Assembly: GCA_021741155.1 (NCBI GenBank) | Contig: JAIOYP010000004.1 | Location: 62,001-126,000, forward strand | DNA: 64,000 nt | Reading direction: 5' to 3' | Source: Flavobacteriales bacterium | GTDB lineage: Bacteria; Bacteroidota; Bacteroidia; UBA10329 | In this document: positions 53,666 through 63,925 of the stretch, piece after piece | Layout of the letters: each line of letters begins with the position of its first letter | Position numbering within the stretch: the first letter of the stretch is position 1 | Position numbers and translations under genes: made by a program | Notes under the pieces: generated by a model | What the model was told of the DNA's origin: nothing | The model's database searches: none | The model's input: only the letters and a program-made list of their open reading frames with translations

Positions 53666-54865
53666 ATGCCAAGAATCCTCAGAATAGCCAACCGCTTTAA
53701 CCTAGGCGGGCCAACATTTAATGTGGCCTATTTGACAAAATATCTCCCTGACGATTACGAAACGTTATTGATTGGAGGTGATAAGGAAGAAAATGAAGCG
53801 AGTTCAAGTCATATCCTATCTGATTTAGGAATTACTCCCGTTATCGTTCCTGAAATGCAACGAGAGATTAGCCTTGGAGTTGATATGGCGGCCTATCGTG
53901 CTATTGAAAAAATCATTGACGATTTCAATCCAGATATCGTCCATACACACGCTTCAAAGCCAGGAGCAATTGGAAGGTTGGCAGCGCATAACAGAAAGGT
54001 TCCTGTTATTGTACACACTTTTCATGGTCACTACTTCCACTCCTATTTTGGAAAGTTAAAGACCAACATGTTCAAGCAAATTGAGCGGTCATTGGCCAAA
54101 CGCACATCCAAAATTATTGCCATCAGTGATATTCAGAAGCACGAGTTATCGATTGAACATAAAATTGCTCCCCCAGATAAGTTTGAAGTGATTCCCTTAG
54201 GATTCGACTTAGATAGATTTAGAACAGACACAGACTCAAAACGAACAGCTTTTCGAAAGGAATTCAATATTCAGGAATATGAAGTTGCTATTGGGATTAT
54301 TGGCCGTTTGGTAGATGTAAAAGACCACAAGTATTTTCTCAGATTGGTAAAAAATGTACTGGATAAAACATCCAAAAAAGTCCGCTTTTTCATCGTTGGA
54401 GATGGCGAAATGCGACAAGAGCTAGAAGCATATTGCACCGAATTGAACATCCAATTCAATGCTTTTCCAGCTTATCAACCTTCCAGCGCACCGCTTACCT
54501 TCTGTTCTTGGAGAACCGATATTGACCAGATTAATGCTGGATTGGATGTAGTAGTCTTAACGTCCAAAAACGAAGGAACCCCAGTTAGCCTTATCGAAGC
54601 ACAAGCAAGCGGAACGCCTGTTATTTCGACAAACGTTGGTGGCGTTGAAAACGTGGTAGAACATGGAAAAACAGGACTTTTAGCTGAGTTTTCCGATGAA
54701 GCAAAAATGACCGAACACCTTCTTACTCTCATTGAAGATGAAAATCTGAGAATACTGATGTCAAAAAACGGATGGGAGCATGTGGGTGAGCGTTTCCACT
54801 ATACCCAATTGACAAATAATATGGACAGGCTTTATCGTTCCCTACTAAACCAAGGCCAATTTTGA
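53666..54865 (+). CDS. Glycosyltransferase family 4 (GT-B)
   Basis: A 399-residue glycosyltransferase with N-terminal acceptor domain (RFNLGGPTFNVAYLTKYLP, then VHTHASKPGAIGRLA). The nucleotide-sugar domain follows with IGIIGRLVDVKDHKYFL and the E-x7-E-type region PVSLIEAQASGTPVISTNVGG, typical of GT4 retaining enzymes. It adds a sugar to a lipid-linked or polymer acceptor in the cytoplasm. It begins 3 bp after asnB, so the two are in one operon. Confidence 0.9.
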   Translation: MPRILRIANRFNLGGPTFNVAYLTKYLPDDYETLLIGGDKEENEASSSHILSDLGITPVIVPEMQREISLGVDMAAYRAIEKIIDDFNPDIVHTHASKPGAIGRLAAHNRKVPVIVHTFHGHYFHSYFGKLKTNMFKQIERSLAKRTSKIIAISDIQKHELSIEHKIAPPDKFEVIPLGFDLDRFRTDTDSKRTAFRKEFNIQEYEVAIGIIGRLVDVKDHKYFLRLVKNVLDKTSKKVRFFIVGDGEMRQELEAYCTELNIQFNAFPAYQPSSAPLTFCSWRTDIDQINAGLDVVVLTSKNEGTPVSLIEAQASGTPVISTNVGGVENVVEHGKTGLLAEFSDEAKMTEHLLTLIEDENLRILMSKNGWEHVGERFHYTQLTNNMDRLYRSLLNQGQF

Positions 54866-54895
54866 ACTTAATCTTGGATAATTCGATTAATTTTG
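54861..54895 (+). promoter_or_regulatory. Promoter of the polysaccharide export operon
   Basis: TTTG (54861-54864) and TAATTTTG (54888-54895) match the Bacteroidota -33/-7 pair with 23-bp spacing. The first coding ATG lies 18 bp after the box. Overlapping the 3' end of the glycosyltransferase, it may add a separate transcript start for the export genes. Confidence 0.5.
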
Positions 54896-54913
54896 CACAA
54901 ACCCATACATTGA

Positions 54914-55675
54914 ATGCGGATTAGGGTACTATTCTTATTACTTCTTGTTTCATTAAGCTCTTGCGATAAGTACCTGAATAGAAGCCTCATGCTTCGTACA
55001 GGAAAGGATTATCCGTATTCAACCTTTCCCGAGGTTCAAGACAAAGAGTACCGACTGGCAGCTGATGACAGAATTGCTGTTCGAATGTTCACCAATGATG
55101 GTTCAGGACTCATCAACGTGGCGGCCGGAAGCAACGTAATGGTCGGAGGCGGCACAACACTTGATATAAAAATTGAATCAGACGGATTTTCTAAACTCCC
55201 CTTATTTGGCCGTCTATACTTAGAAGGATTGACCATCCGACAAGCAGAAATGCTCATCGAAGACAAATTCTCAGAATTCTACAATAACCCTTTTGTCCTT
55301 TTGGAAGTAAGCAACAAACGGGTGATGATTTTTGCTGGAAGCAACACCTCTGTTGTTACTCTCGAAAATGATAATACCACGCTTTTTGAAGTATTAGCAA
55401 TGACAGGTGGCGTACCAGAAGAGGGCAAAGCAGATAGGATTAAACTTATTAGAGGAGAACTAAAAAACCCAGAGGTTTATCTGATTGACCTTTCGACTCT
55501 TTATGGTATGAAAAACGCAAACCTTGTTCTTCAAGCAAACGATATTATTTATATCGAAACAAGGAAGGGGCACGTACGAAAAGTATTACTTGAAATTGCG
55601 CCATATCTGGCAATACTTACCACCATCACCAGCACCATTGCCATCGTAACACAAGTAAGAGCCATTGGAAAGTGA
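54914..55675 (+). CDS. Wza-like polysaccharide export lipoprotein
   Basis: A 253-residue outer-membrane export protein. The N-terminus is a lipoprotein signal with lipobox LVSLSSCDK (Cys at about 17). The PES domain follows (YRLAADDRIAVRMFTNDG, then SKLPLFGRLYLEGLTIRQAEM) and a SLBB-like part (VMIFAGSNTSVVTLENDN), ending in a hydrophobic segment (LAILTTITSTIAIV) that inserts in a membrane. With the Wzc-like kinase it forms a trans-envelope export conduit. It overlaps the kinase gene by 11 bp. Confidence 0.9.
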   Translation: MRIRVLFLLLLVSLSSCDKYLNRSLMLRTGKDYPYSTFPEVQDKEYRLAADDRIAVRMFTNDGSGLINVAAGSNVMVGGGTTLDIKIESDGFSKLPLFGRLYLEGLTIRQAEMLIEDKFSEFYNNPFVLLEVSNKRVMIFAGSNTSVVTLENDNTTLFEVLAMTGGVPEEGKADRIKLIRGELKNPEVYLIDLSTLYGMKNANLVLQANDIIYIETRKGHVRKVLLEIAPYLAILTTITSTIAIVTQVRAIGK

Positions 55676-58106
55676 TAACAAAAAAATATCAGGAATAAAC
55701 GATGAGTTCGACCTTGGACTGCTCATCTCGATAATCAGAAGCAGTCTTCTGCCTACGCTTCTGATTTTTGGAACCTTTGCGCTAGGAGCTTACTTCTATC
55801 TAAAGTATACACAGCCAGTTTATCTTTCTGAAGCTACTGTTCAATTGGGTCAAGATTCAAGAACAAATGCGCTTCTGCAATCTACCAATATTCATGAACA
55901 AACCATTCATCAGGAGATTGAGTTGCTTCGCTCACCTGTTTCTATTGGTGAATCATTATCCAAATTACCGTTGGATGTTAGTTACATGGTAAAAGGAGAA
56001 ATTCTTAGTTCCGAACTATACAAAACATGTCCTTTTAAGATTTACTACGAAGTACTTAATCCTGCCATTTACAAACAAGAAATAGCCTTTCATTTCAACG
56101 ATAATTACGGATTTAGTATTGAGTATTCTGTTAATGGTCAGTTGGTCGGGTTGGAAGGCACTCTCTTGGACACAATCAAAACCAATGACATCAAGCTAAA
56201 GGTTTCAATTCTTGACTATCAACGAATTTTGGAAAATCAAAACACGCAGGAAAATCAATTTTTTGTAATTCTGAATAGTCCCGAACAGATTCTTAACACT
56301 TACCAATCAAAATTAACGGTTGACATTCTTAACGATTTTGCCAAAACGATTAACATAAAACTTAGAGATAATAACGCCCGAAAGGCTCAAGAAATCGTCA
56401 ACACAGTTTCGAAAGATTTCATAAGCAATGACGTAGTGAGAAAGCAGGAATCTGCCAACAGCATCCTTCAATTCATTGACGAACAATTAGCCAAGATTTA
56501 CGACCGGTTGTATGAGTCTGAGACTACCATTCAACAATTTAGAAAAGACCATCAAATTGATGATTCTAAAGGTTACGAACTGCAAAAATTACCATCGGTT
56601 GATTCAAGAGTAGAAACTCTAGAGGATGAGTTAATAAGCCTTGGCGTAGAACACAAGGTTTTGTCTGAGGTAGAAACGGAAATCAATGAAAATAAAAACC
56701 TTGATGTTTACCGGCTGGTCTCGCTTTTAGCAGGTTCTGAATACGAGGGTATCATCGCCAAGTCGCTAACAAACCTGCAAGAACTCCTACTTCAAAAGGA
56801 ACAAATGCTGTACGTGGTCAAAGAAGGAAGTGATCAGGTAAAAGCGCTTACATATCAAATTGATATTCAGAAAAAGTTAATCGTAGAAAGTTTGACATCT
56901 GTTAGGCTCAACATCGATAGCCAAATCGATCAGATTACTAAGCAACTGAACATTTATAACATTCGATCTAGAGATAAAGGGCAAAATTATGACCAGATTG
57001 AGTATTCAAGACTACTCAGAATTGCGAAGGTTAACGAAAGCTTTTACAACACGCTGGTTGACAGAAAAGCAGAGTACTCAATATCTAAGGCTGGGTATGT
57101 TTCGACCAATCGGATTCTAAGAGAAGCAAGCGAACCAGTTTCGCCAATTTTCCCAGATAAAAACGGAGTGATTACGATTTGTTTTTTGGCGGCCTTACTG
57201 TTGAGTATATCTATTATTCTTATACGTTATCTGTTGTTCAACGACATCATGACTGTTAGAGATATTGCAAGACACAGCTCAGTATCCATTCTTGGTGTGG
57301 TACCCAAGTATAAAAAAGACATCCCCAACTCTCAACTCCTTGTAGACAAGAATCCGAAGTCAATGATTTCTGAATCATTCCGAGCCTTGAGGTCTAACCT
57401 AAAGTACATCATCACGTATGGTGAAGGCCCAAAAGTGATTTCAATTACTTCAACCATTTCTGGCGAGGGAAAAACCTTTGTTGCTATTAACCTTGGTGGT
57501 ATCATTGCTTACACAGGAAGCAAGGTTATCATCCTTGACCTTGACATGAGGAAGCCGAAAATTCACCTTGGTTTCAATGTTGAAAATGACCTTGGCATGA
57601 GTACTTTACTAATTGGGCAAGATCAAGTTGCAAGTTGCATCCGATCAAGTGCTTTGGACAACCTTGATTTCATTACAGCAGGACCAATACCTCCTAACCC
57701 ATCCGAGTTGATTCTAAACAAACGAATGGATTTGATCTTAGATGAATTGAAGACCAGATATGACTATATCATTATTGACAATCCGCCATGTGGATTGGTA
57801 ACCGATGGTATTGAAAACATGCAGAAGGCAGATTATCCAATTTATATTTGCCGTTCGAACTATTCTAAAAAGCCGTTTGTTGAAAACATAAACAGGCTAA
57901 TAACAGATAACAACATCAAAAACCTTTGTGTTGTACTTAATGGATTGGAACATCAAAATTCTAAATACGGCTATGGTTATGGATATGGCTATGGTTACGG
58001 ATATGGTTACGGATATGGTTACGGATATGGTTACGGATATGGTTATTATGAAGAAGATAGTGAAATTGAAAATGGAAATTTCATTCAGCGATTTCTAAAC
58101 AGGTAA
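55665..58106 (+). CDS. Wzc-like bacterial tyrosine kinase with a Tyr-Gly repeat tail
   Basis: An 813-residue polysaccharide co-polymerase fused to a BY-kinase. A Wzz-type N-terminus (first membrane segment SLLPTLLIFGTFALGAYF) and long periplasmic coiled coil lead to a second membrane segment (VITICFLAALLLSISIILI). The cytoplasmic kinase has Walker A SGEGKTFVA, Walker A' VIILDLDMRKP and Walker B YIIIDNPP. The extreme C-terminus is a (Tyr-Gly)13 run followed by Tyr-Tyr, then YEEDSEIENGN, instead of the usual loose Tyr cluster. The start codon is TTG, 11 bp inside the export gene. It regulates chain length by autophosphorylation on these tyrosines. Confidence 0.92.
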   Translation: MESDNKKISGINDEFDLGLLISIIRSSLLPTLLIFGTFALGAYFYLKYTQPVYLSEATVQLGQDSRTNALLQSTNIHEQTIHQEIELLRSPVSIGESLSKLPLDVSYMVKGEILSSELYKTCPFKIYYEVLNPAIYKQEIAFHFNDNYGFSIEYSVNGQLVGLEGTLLDTIKTNDIKLKVSILDYQRILENQNTQENQFFVILNSPEQILNTYQSKLTVDILNDFAKTINIKLRDNNARKAQEIVNTVSKDFISNDVVRKQESANSILQFIDEQLAKIYDRLYESETTIQQFRKDHQIDDSKGYELQKLPSVDSRVETLEDELISLGVEHKVLSEVETEINENKNLDVYRLVSLLAGSEYEGIIAKSLTNLQELLLQKEQMLYVVKEGSDQVKALTYQIDIQKKLIVESLTSVRLNIDSQIDQITKQLNIYNIRSRDKGQNYDQIEYSRLLRIAKVNESFYNTLVDRKAEYSISKAGYVSTNRILREASEPVSPIFPDKNGVITICFLAALLLSISIILIRYLLFNDIMTVRDIARHSSVSILGVVPKYKKDIPNSQLLVDKNPKSMISESFRALRSNLKYIITYGEGPKVISITSTISGEGKTFVAINLGGIIAYTGSKVIILDLDMRKPKIHLGFNVENDLGMSTLLIGQDQVASCIRSSALDNLDFITAGPIPPNPSELILNKRMDLILDELKTRYDYIIIDNPPCGLVTDGIENMQKADYPIYICRSNYSKKPFVENINRLITDNNIKNLCVVLNGLEHQNSKYGYGYGYGYGYGYGYGYGYGYGYGYGYYEEDSEIENGNFIQRFLNR
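57966..58049. repeat. DNA repeat coding for the Tyr-Gly tail
   Basis: Thirteen TAY-GGN pairs in a row, then two TAT codons. From 57990 to 58037 the DNA consists of four perfect copies of TATGGTTACGGA (12 bp), each coding Tyr-Gly-Tyr-Gly. Loss or gain of a unit keeps the frame. Confidence 0.85.
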
Positions 58107-58118
58107 GACAGTTTGCTT

Positions 58119-58661
58119 ATGAAGCTAATTTCAACAGAACTCGAAGGACTTTCCATTATTGAACCAGCTGTCTATACAGATGCGCGTGGTTACTTTATGG
58201 AAGGGTTTAACAAGCATAAGATGAACAAACTTGGCTTAGATATAAATGTGGTTCAAACCAATATATCCGAATCATCTAAAGATGTTGTAAGGGGGTTGCA
58301 TTTCCAAAATCCTCCATTTGGACAAGGCAAATTGATTAGAGTTTTAAAAGGTGCAGTTTTGGATGTTGCTGTTGACCTGAGAAAAGAATCTCCAACTTAC
58401 GGCCAGCATTTCTCCATCGAATTATCTGAGGAGAATAAGCTCGCGTTGTGGATTCCAGTTGGTTTTGCGCACGGTTTTACTACCCTTATGGATAATACGC
58501 TCTTTTATTACGATTGCTCTGAAACCTACCACAAGGAATCTGAAGGCAGTTTGAGGTGGAATGACCCAAAGTTGAATATTGATTGGGGAGTAGAAAATCC
58601 GATTTTGTCGGATAAAGACGCAAGTGCACCTTTGTTTAAAGACTTCAAATCTCAGTTTTAG
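58119..58661 (+). CDS. rfbC: dTDP-4-dehydrorhamnose 3,5-epimerase
   Basis: A 180-residue cupin enzyme of dTDP-rhamnose synthesis (RmlC). TDARGYFMEGFNKHKM, the VQTNISESSKDVVRGLHFQN region with the catalytic His, and VGFAHGFTTLMDN are present, in the family's normal length of about 180. The ATG at 58119 is preferred to a TTG two codons earlier. It follows the kinase by 12 bp, and rmlA, B and D are not in the window, so rhamnose genes may lie elsewhere. Confidence 0.92.
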   Translation: MKLISTELEGLSIIEPAVYTDARGYFMEGFNKHKMNKLGLDINVVQTNISESSKDVVRGLHFQNPPFGQGKLIRVLKGAVLDVAVDLRKESPTYGQHFSIELSEENKLALWIPVGFAHGFTTLMDNTLFYYDCSETYHKESEGSLRWNDPKLNIDWGVENPILSDKDASAPLFKDFKSQF

Positions 58662-58673
58662 TAGTTTAAACGT

Positions 58674-59765
58674 ATGTTAAAATTGACCTCCGACCAAGTT
58701 CTTTGGATATATGTTGCATTTACAATATGCGCCACGCTTTTCTCTTTTCTTATAAATGGGTTGTTTCTTAAATTCTCGAGAACACTTGGTGTAAAAGACC
58801 AAACGGAAAGCATGGTAAGATGGAGTACTTCAAAACCAGCATTTGGTGGAATCTCCTTCTATATAATGTTCCTATTTGCAATAGCGTGTTATTCCATCCT
58901 TTTTGAAGCAGTTACACTGGACAAGGAGAATGACGTTGTAAGATTCCTTGGAATCATGGCTGCCTGTTCACTGGGTTTTATTGTCGGATTGGCAGATGAT
59001 GCATACAACACAAAACCATTCTTGAAATTCTTTGCACAGTTCAGCAGTGCCATTATTCTTATTGCCACTGGCACATGCATCAACATTTCTGGAATAACCG
59101 TCATTGATTATTCGCTCACTATTCTTTGGGTGGTTGGATTGATGAATTCCATTAATATGTTAGATAACATGGACGGCATTACCACAACGGTATCGATTTC
59201 GGTGATTCTAGCCGCACTGTACATGATATGTGCAAGAGGCGAGGTCATGAGCATCTATTTTATCACGCTTCTTGGTGTATTGGCTGGCTTGCTTGGATTT
59301 CTCTATTACAATTGGAATCCATCAAAAATGTACATGGGAGACACTGGAAGTCAGTTTTTGGGTGTCTTTCTCGCAGCTATAGGTATTCTCTATTTGTGGA
59401 ACGGACATGCGGAGCCTGACTTCCGCATTCAAACAAAACAGTTCATTGTAGCGTTATTGGTATTCATTGTACCAATTATTGACACAACAACCGTGACAAT
59501 CAATAGGCTTCTTAAAGGACAATCACCATTTGTAGGGGGCAAGGATCACACCACTCATCACCTTTCCTATTTAGGATTGAGCGACCGTCAGGTTGCGCTC
59601 ACCTTCTTCGGTTTATCATTCCTTTCTGTTGTGTTTTTGATAATTATTGACAGATTCATCCTCAACTGGGAATACATACATTTTGGATTGTTCCTAGCTT
59701 ATTTCTTAGTTCTGTTCGGTTTTCTATTCGGCATTACCAGAGTAAACAAGGCAAGAGAGAAATAA
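58674..59765 (+). CDS. WecA/MraY-type undecaprenyl-phosphate sugar-1-phosphate transferase
   Basis: A 363-residue multi-pass membrane enzyme that starts lipid-linked polysaccharide synthesis. About ten hydrophobic segments are seen; LADDAYNTKPFLKFFAQFSS (the Asp-Asp motif), NMLDNMDGI and DTTTVTINRLLKGQSPFVGG, then KDHTTHH, match the family's catalytic loops. The second loop's His-rich end is usual for the WecA group. It lies 12 bp after rfbC in the export operon. The sugar is unknown, possibly GlcNAc-1-phosphate. Confidence 0.9.
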   Translation: MLKLTSDQVLWIYVAFTICATLFSFLINGLFLKFSRTLGVKDQTESMVRWSTSKPAFGGISFYIMFLFAIACYSILFEAVTLDKENDVVRFLGIMAACSLGFIVGLADDAYNTKPFLKFFAQFSSAIILIATGTCINISGITVIDYSLTILWVVGLMNSINMLDNMDGITTTVSISVILAALYMICARGEVMSIYFITLLGVLAGLLGFLYYNWNPSKMYMGDTGSQFLGVFLAAIGILYLWNGHAEPDFRIQTKQFIVALLVFIVPIIDTTTVTINRLLKGQSPFVGGKDHTTHHLSYLGLSDRQVALTFFGLSFLSVVFLIIIDRFILNWEYIHFGLFLAYFLVLFGFLFGITRVNKAREK

Positions 59766-59773
59766 ATCTTTTT

Positions 59774-60796
59774 ATGGAAATCAAAAAAAGATATCGCTTA
59801 ACCGGCATCGTATTACTAGCCATTTCCGTTCTTGTTGGGTTTGAGATTTTCATATTCTCAAGTAATGACCATCGGAACGAAGACCAGACTTTTCAGGACA
59901 AGTTCAATGAAGATTACAGAGTCTATAGCATTGTGATGCCTGAGAAGTTGGACTTCTGTGGTGAGAAAGTTCCACTAATTAATGAAGATGTCTACGAACG
60001 AATGGACCGCGAACTGTTGGTCAACGCTTATTGGCAATCGAACAGTTTGCTCTATCACAAACGAGCTAACAAATGGTTTCCGATAATCGAACCAATCCTA
60101 AAAAAGAACGGTGTTCCTGATGATTTCAAATACTTAGCATTGGTAGAGAGCGGACTGATGAACATGGTTTCACCATCAGGTGCCGTTGGATTTTGGCAAT
60201 TGCTCAAAGCCACAGGCGAACAATACGGACTTGAGGTGAATGAGGTTGTTGATGAGCGTTACAGTGTAGTAAAATCAACCGAGGCTGCCTGTAAATACCT
60301 GAAGGAGGCTCATGGCCGTTATGGCAACTGGACCTTGGCTGCTGCCAGTTACAATATGGGCATGAGCGGAGTGGACCGTCAACTGAAGCGACAGGAAGTG
60401 GGCGATTATTACGACCTTCTCTTGAATGACGAAACCAGCCGCTATGTATTCAGAGTGCTTGCTGCCAAAGAGATTCACGAGAATCCAACGAAATATGGAT
60501 TCCATTACCGATTGAAAGATCTTTATAGACCACAGGAAACATATACGCTGAAAGTAGATACGGCCATTCAGGATCTCGTTCTGTTTGCCAGGGCGAAAAA
60601 GGTCAATTACAAGATTCTCAAGATTTTCAATCCGTGGCTACGCGATAGCTTTCTCACCAATAAATCTGGAAAAGGATATGAGATACTTCTTCCTAGGTCG
60701 GGGTATTCCGATTTTAGCTCCACCGAGATTGAAGTTGTTTTGGACAGCCTGAAACCTGCTCAGGATACACTGCAGTTGCAGAAAGGTGATGAGTGA
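59774..60796 (+). CDS. Lytic transglycosylase (MltD/SLT type)
   Basis: A 340-residue periplasmic or membrane-anchored muramidase. A hydrophobic segment (LTGIVLLAISVLVGFEIFIF) near the N-terminus acts as signal anchor. The SLT domain follows with catalytic Glu in LALVESGLMNMVSPSGAVGFWQ, then AACKYLKEAHGRYGNWTLAAASYNMG. A C-terminal LysM-like region appears from about 260 (YTLKVDTAIQDLVLFARAK). Such enzymes cut peptidoglycan to allow assembly of export machines. It is 8 bp from the WecA-like gene and overlaps uvrA by 8 bp. Confidence 0.88.
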   Translation: MEIKKRYRLTGIVLLAISVLVGFEIFIFSSNDHRNEDQTFQDKFNEDYRVYSIVMPEKLDFCGEKVPLINEDVYERMDRELLVNAYWQSNSLLYHKRANKWFPIIEPILKKNGVPDDFKYLALVESGLMNMVSPSGAVGFWQLLKATGEQYGLEVNEVVDERYSVVKSTEAACKYLKEAHGRYGNWTLAAASYNMGMSGVDRQLKRQEVGDYYDLLLNDETSRYVFRVLAAKEIHENPTKYGFHYRLKDLYRPQETYTLKVDTAIQDLVLFARAKKVNYKILKIFNPWLRDSFLTNKSGKGYEILLPRSGYSDFSSTEIEVVLDSLKPAQDTLQLQKGDE

Positions 60797-63638
60797 AACC
60801 CCAGAAAGCCAAGACAACTTTCTAGAGGTTTACGGTGCACGGGTTCATAACCTGAAGAACATCGATATTAAAATTCCGCGCGATAGTTTGGTAGTAATTA
60901 CAGGACTGAGCGGCAGCGGAAAATCTTCCCTTGCATTCGATACGATTTACGCTGAAGGCCAAAGACGATACATAGAAACCTTTGCTTCGTATGCCCGCCA
61001 ATTTCTTGGAACGTTGGAAAGACCTGATGTAGATAACATTACAGGACTAAGCCCCGTTATTGCCATTGAACAGAAATCGACCAACCGCAGCCCACGCTCC
61101 ACAGTTGGAACCGTGACTGAGATTTATGACCTTGTTCGTCTTCTATTTGCACGTGCTGGTGTGGCAGACAGCTACAATACGGGCGAGAAAATGGTGAAGT
61201 ATTCGGATGAGGAGATTATCCGCATCATTAAGAATGACCTTGCAGAAAGGAAGCTGCTCATCCTTGCCCCTATCATCAAAGGAAGAAAGGGACACTACAA
61301 GGAATTATTTGTGCAGATAATGCGCCAAGGATTTCAAAAGGTGCGGGTGGATGGCAAAATCGTTGACCTCGATGGCAAACTCCAGCTCGACAGGTATAAA
61401 GTGCACGACATTGAAATAGTCATTGATCGCTTGGTTGTTGATTCTAAAAGCACCAAACGCCTTTCCGATTCGGTGCAGATGGCAATGAAGCACGGCAAAG
61501 GTTCTATGATGACCTTAGAGCACGATTCCGATCAAGTTCGCTTCTTTAGTCGGTCGTTGATGTGTCCAACAACTGGGATTGCCTACGATGAGCCAGCCCC
61601 AAATCTCTTCTCATTCAACTCGCCATACGGTGCGTGCAACAAATGCAACGGATTGGGAACGGTGGCAGAAATATCTGTAGATAAAATCATTCCCAACCCA
61701 AAGCTTTCCATCGCCCGTGGCGGCATCATTCCTATCGGAGAAGCCAAGAACAATTGGATATTCAATCAGTTGGAGGCCATTGGCGAGAGGTATGAATTCA
61801 CACTAAAAGACCCCATTGCCGATATTTCGGAAGAGGCCATGAACGTGATTCTGTATGGCAGCAACGAAGTTTTCAAGGTGAAAGCAGCCAACTCAAACGC
61901 CAGCAGTTATTCGCTTTCGTTTGAAGGGATTGTCAACTTTATTGCGCGACAAAACGATGAAGGCGATAGTGCCTCATTGGAGAAATGGGCCAGCAGCTTT
62001 ACGCATTTGATGGCTTGTCCGACTTGCAACGGGGCACGACTCAAGAAGGAAGCATTGCATTTTAGGCTTCACGAAAAGAACATTGCAGAGGTTTCTGCAT
62101 TGGATTTGGGCGAAACCCAGAAATGGTTTAGCCAACTTCCATCAACCTTGGATGAGAAGCAAACCCTCATTGCCACCGAAATCATCAAAGAGATTGAGAC
62201 ACGTATTCAATTTCTGTTGGATGTGGGCTTAGATTACCTCTCGCTAGACCGACCCGCCCGTTCGCTTTCGGGTGGCGAAGCACAGCGAATCCGATTGGCA
62301 ACGCAGATTGGTTCGCAACTCGTGGGTGTGCTTTATATTTTGGATGAGCCGAGCATCGGCCTTCATCAGCGAGATAACGAACGCTTGATTGATGCGCTTA
62401 AAAAGCTGCGCGATTCAGGCAATTCGGTTATTGTGGTGGAGCACGATAAGGACATGATGGAAGCTGCCGACCAGGTGATTGACATTGGCCCCAAGGCTGG
62501 CATCCATGGCGGAAGAATTGTGGCGCAGGGCACTGCCAAGGAGCTGCGAGCACAAGATTCGCTTACCGCAGCATTCCTAAATGGCGGGCATCTTATTCCG
62601 TTGAAAACGAAATTCAGAAAAGGAAACGGCAAGAAGCTGGTGCTGAAAGGCGCCACAGGAAACAACCTTAAAGATGTAGATGCTACCTTCCCGTTAGGAA
62701 CGTTTATCTGCGTGACGGGCGTTTCGGGCAGCGGCAAATCGACCTTAATAAACGAGACCCTCTACCCTATTCTTAACCGAGAAATTTTTAGAGCGCAGCA
62801 AGTGCCCATGCCGTACAAAAAAGTGACGGGCGTGGAGCATATAGATAAGGTAATTGCCATTGACCAAAGCCCTATTGGCCGCACGCCACGCTCCAATCCC
62901 GCTACGTACACGGGCGTTTTCTCCGACATTAGAAATCTGTTTGCCAGTGTGCCAGAAGCACAGATTAGAGGCTACAAACCAGGCCGTTTTTCCTTTAATG
63001 TAAAGGGCGGAAGGTGCGAAGAATGTGGTGGCGCAGGTTTAAAAACCATCGAAATGAACTTCTTGCCCGATGTGCACATCCAGTGCCCAACGTGCAACAG
63101 CAATCGCTACAACCGCGAAACGCTAGAAATTCGCTACAAGGGTAAATCCATTTCAGATGTGCTGGATATGAATATTGATGAGGCGGTTCAGTTCTTCGAA
63201 AACATCCCGTCCATCCTCAAAAAGATACAAACCATACATGATGTAGGCTTGGGCTATATTAAACTGGGCCAAAGCTCTACTACCCTTTCGGGTGGCGAGG
63301 CGCAACGAATTAAACTCGCTTCTGAACTTAGCAAGCGCGATACGGGCAATACGTTTTACATTCTAGATGAGCCTACTACTGGACTTCACTTCGAAGACAT
63401 TCGCGTACTGCTCGAAGTATTGAACCAACTGGCCGACCGTGGCAACACGGTTCTAGTTATTGAGCACAACATGGACATCATTCGCAGTGCCGACCATATT
63501 ATAGATGTGGGCCCTGAGGGCGGCAAACGTGGCGGCACCATTCTCACCACGGGCACACCCACCGAAGTTGCCAAATTCAAGGGCGGCCACACGGGGTTTC
63601 ATTTGAAGAAGGAGTTGAAGAGTTTATTAGGGGATTAG
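60789..63638 (+). CDS. uvrA: Excinuclease ABC subunit A
   Basis: A 949-residue UvrA, the damage-recognition ATPase of nucleotide excision repair. Two ABC modules are present: the first with Walker [17 protein letters not shown] near the N-terminus and signature [13 protein letters not shown], the second with [15 protein letters not shown] and [13 protein letters not shown]. Zinc fingers CNKCNGLG and CEECGGAG, with CPTC, are visible. Length is normal. I start at the ATG before SETPESQ rather than the GTG just before it. It overlaps the transglycosylase by 8 bp, although the functions are unrelated. Confidence 0.96.
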   Translation: MSETPESQDNFLEVYGARVHNLKNIDIKIPRDSLVVITGLSGSGKSSLAFDTIYAEGQRRYIETFASYARQFLGTLERPDVDNITGLSPVIAIEQKSTNRSPRSTVGTVTEIYDLVRLLFARAGVADSYNTGEKMVKYSDEEIIRIIKNDLAERKLLILAPIIKGRKGHYKELFVQIMRQGFQKVRVDGKIVDLDGKLQLDRYKVHDIEIVIDRLVVDSKSTKRLSDSVQMAMKHGKGSMMTLEHDSDQVRFFSRSLMCPTTGIAYDEPAPNLFSFNSPYGACNKCNGLGTVAEISVDKIIPNPKLSIARGGIIPIGEAKNNWIFNQLEAIGERYEFTLKDPIADISEEAMNVILYGSNEVFKVKAANSNASSYSLSFEGIVNFIARQNDEGDSASLEKWASSFTHLMACPTCNGARLKKEALHFRLHEKNIAEVSALDLGETQKWFSQLPSTLDEKQTLIATEIIKEIETRIQFLLDVGLDYLSLDRPARSLSGGEAQRIRLATQIGSQLVGVLYILDEPSIGLHQRDNERLIDALKKLRDSGNSVIVVEHDKDMMEAADQVIDIGPKAGIHGGRIVAQGTAKELRAQDSLTAAFLNGGHLIPLKTKFRKGNGKKLVLKGATGNNLKDVDATFPLGTFICVTGVSGSGKSTLINETLYPILNREIFRAQQVPMPYKKVTGVEHIDKVIAIDQSPIGRTPRSNPATYTGVFSDIRNLFASVPEAQIRGYKPGRFSFNVKGGRCEECGGAGLKTIEMNFLPDVHIQCPTCNSNRYNRETLEIRYKGKSISDVLDMNIDEAVQFFENIPSILKKIQTIHDVGLGYIKLGQSSTTLSGGEAQRIKLASELSKRDTGNTFYILDEPTTGLHFEDIRVLLEVLNQLADRGNTVLVIEHNMDIIRSADHIIDVGPEGGKRGGTILTTGTPTEVAKFKGGHTGFHLKKELKSLLGD

Positions 63639-63730
63639 CTAATTAGCAGATTAGCAAATGAGGTGGCGTGTCCGTTTGATTCCCTGAGAGGCTGCCCTGA
63701 GTTTTTATCGAAGGGAAGGGGCTTAGGCTA

Positions 63731-63776
63731 AAAGAAACAGCCGCCAACTTCCCAAAGTTGGCGCCTGTTTCTTTTT
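63731..63776 (+). terminator. Rho-independent terminator after uvrA
   Basis: Nested arms AAAGAAACAG/CTGTTTCTTT and GCCAACTT/AAGTTGGC pair around a CCCA loop, followed by TTTTT. It lies about 95 bp after the uvrA stop codon. Confidence 0.85.
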
Positions 63777-63841
63777 AAATCACAATCCACATAGTGTAAG
63801 TATCTAACCTCATCCAGCAGAGAGTTTCCGCTGGCGGAAAG

Positions 63842-63925
63842 CATCTGCTAGATGGCGGAAACCATCTGCTGGATGACGGAAAACACCTAGTGGATGGCGG
63901 CAAGAATCTACTGGATGGCGGCTGA
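63842..63925. repeat. Four copies of a 21-bp tandem repeat
   Basis: Imperfect 21-bp units (starting CATCTGCTAGATGGCGGAAA at 63842, 63863, 63884 and 63905) share CTGGATGGCGG. A degenerate fifth unit (GCTGGCGGAAAG) lies just before. One frame reads LLDGGNH-type heptapeptides but has no start codon. Confidence 0.8.

Noticed and set aside
63819-63925. A CRISPR array
   Set aside because: The 21-bp units are directly adjacent without unique spacers.
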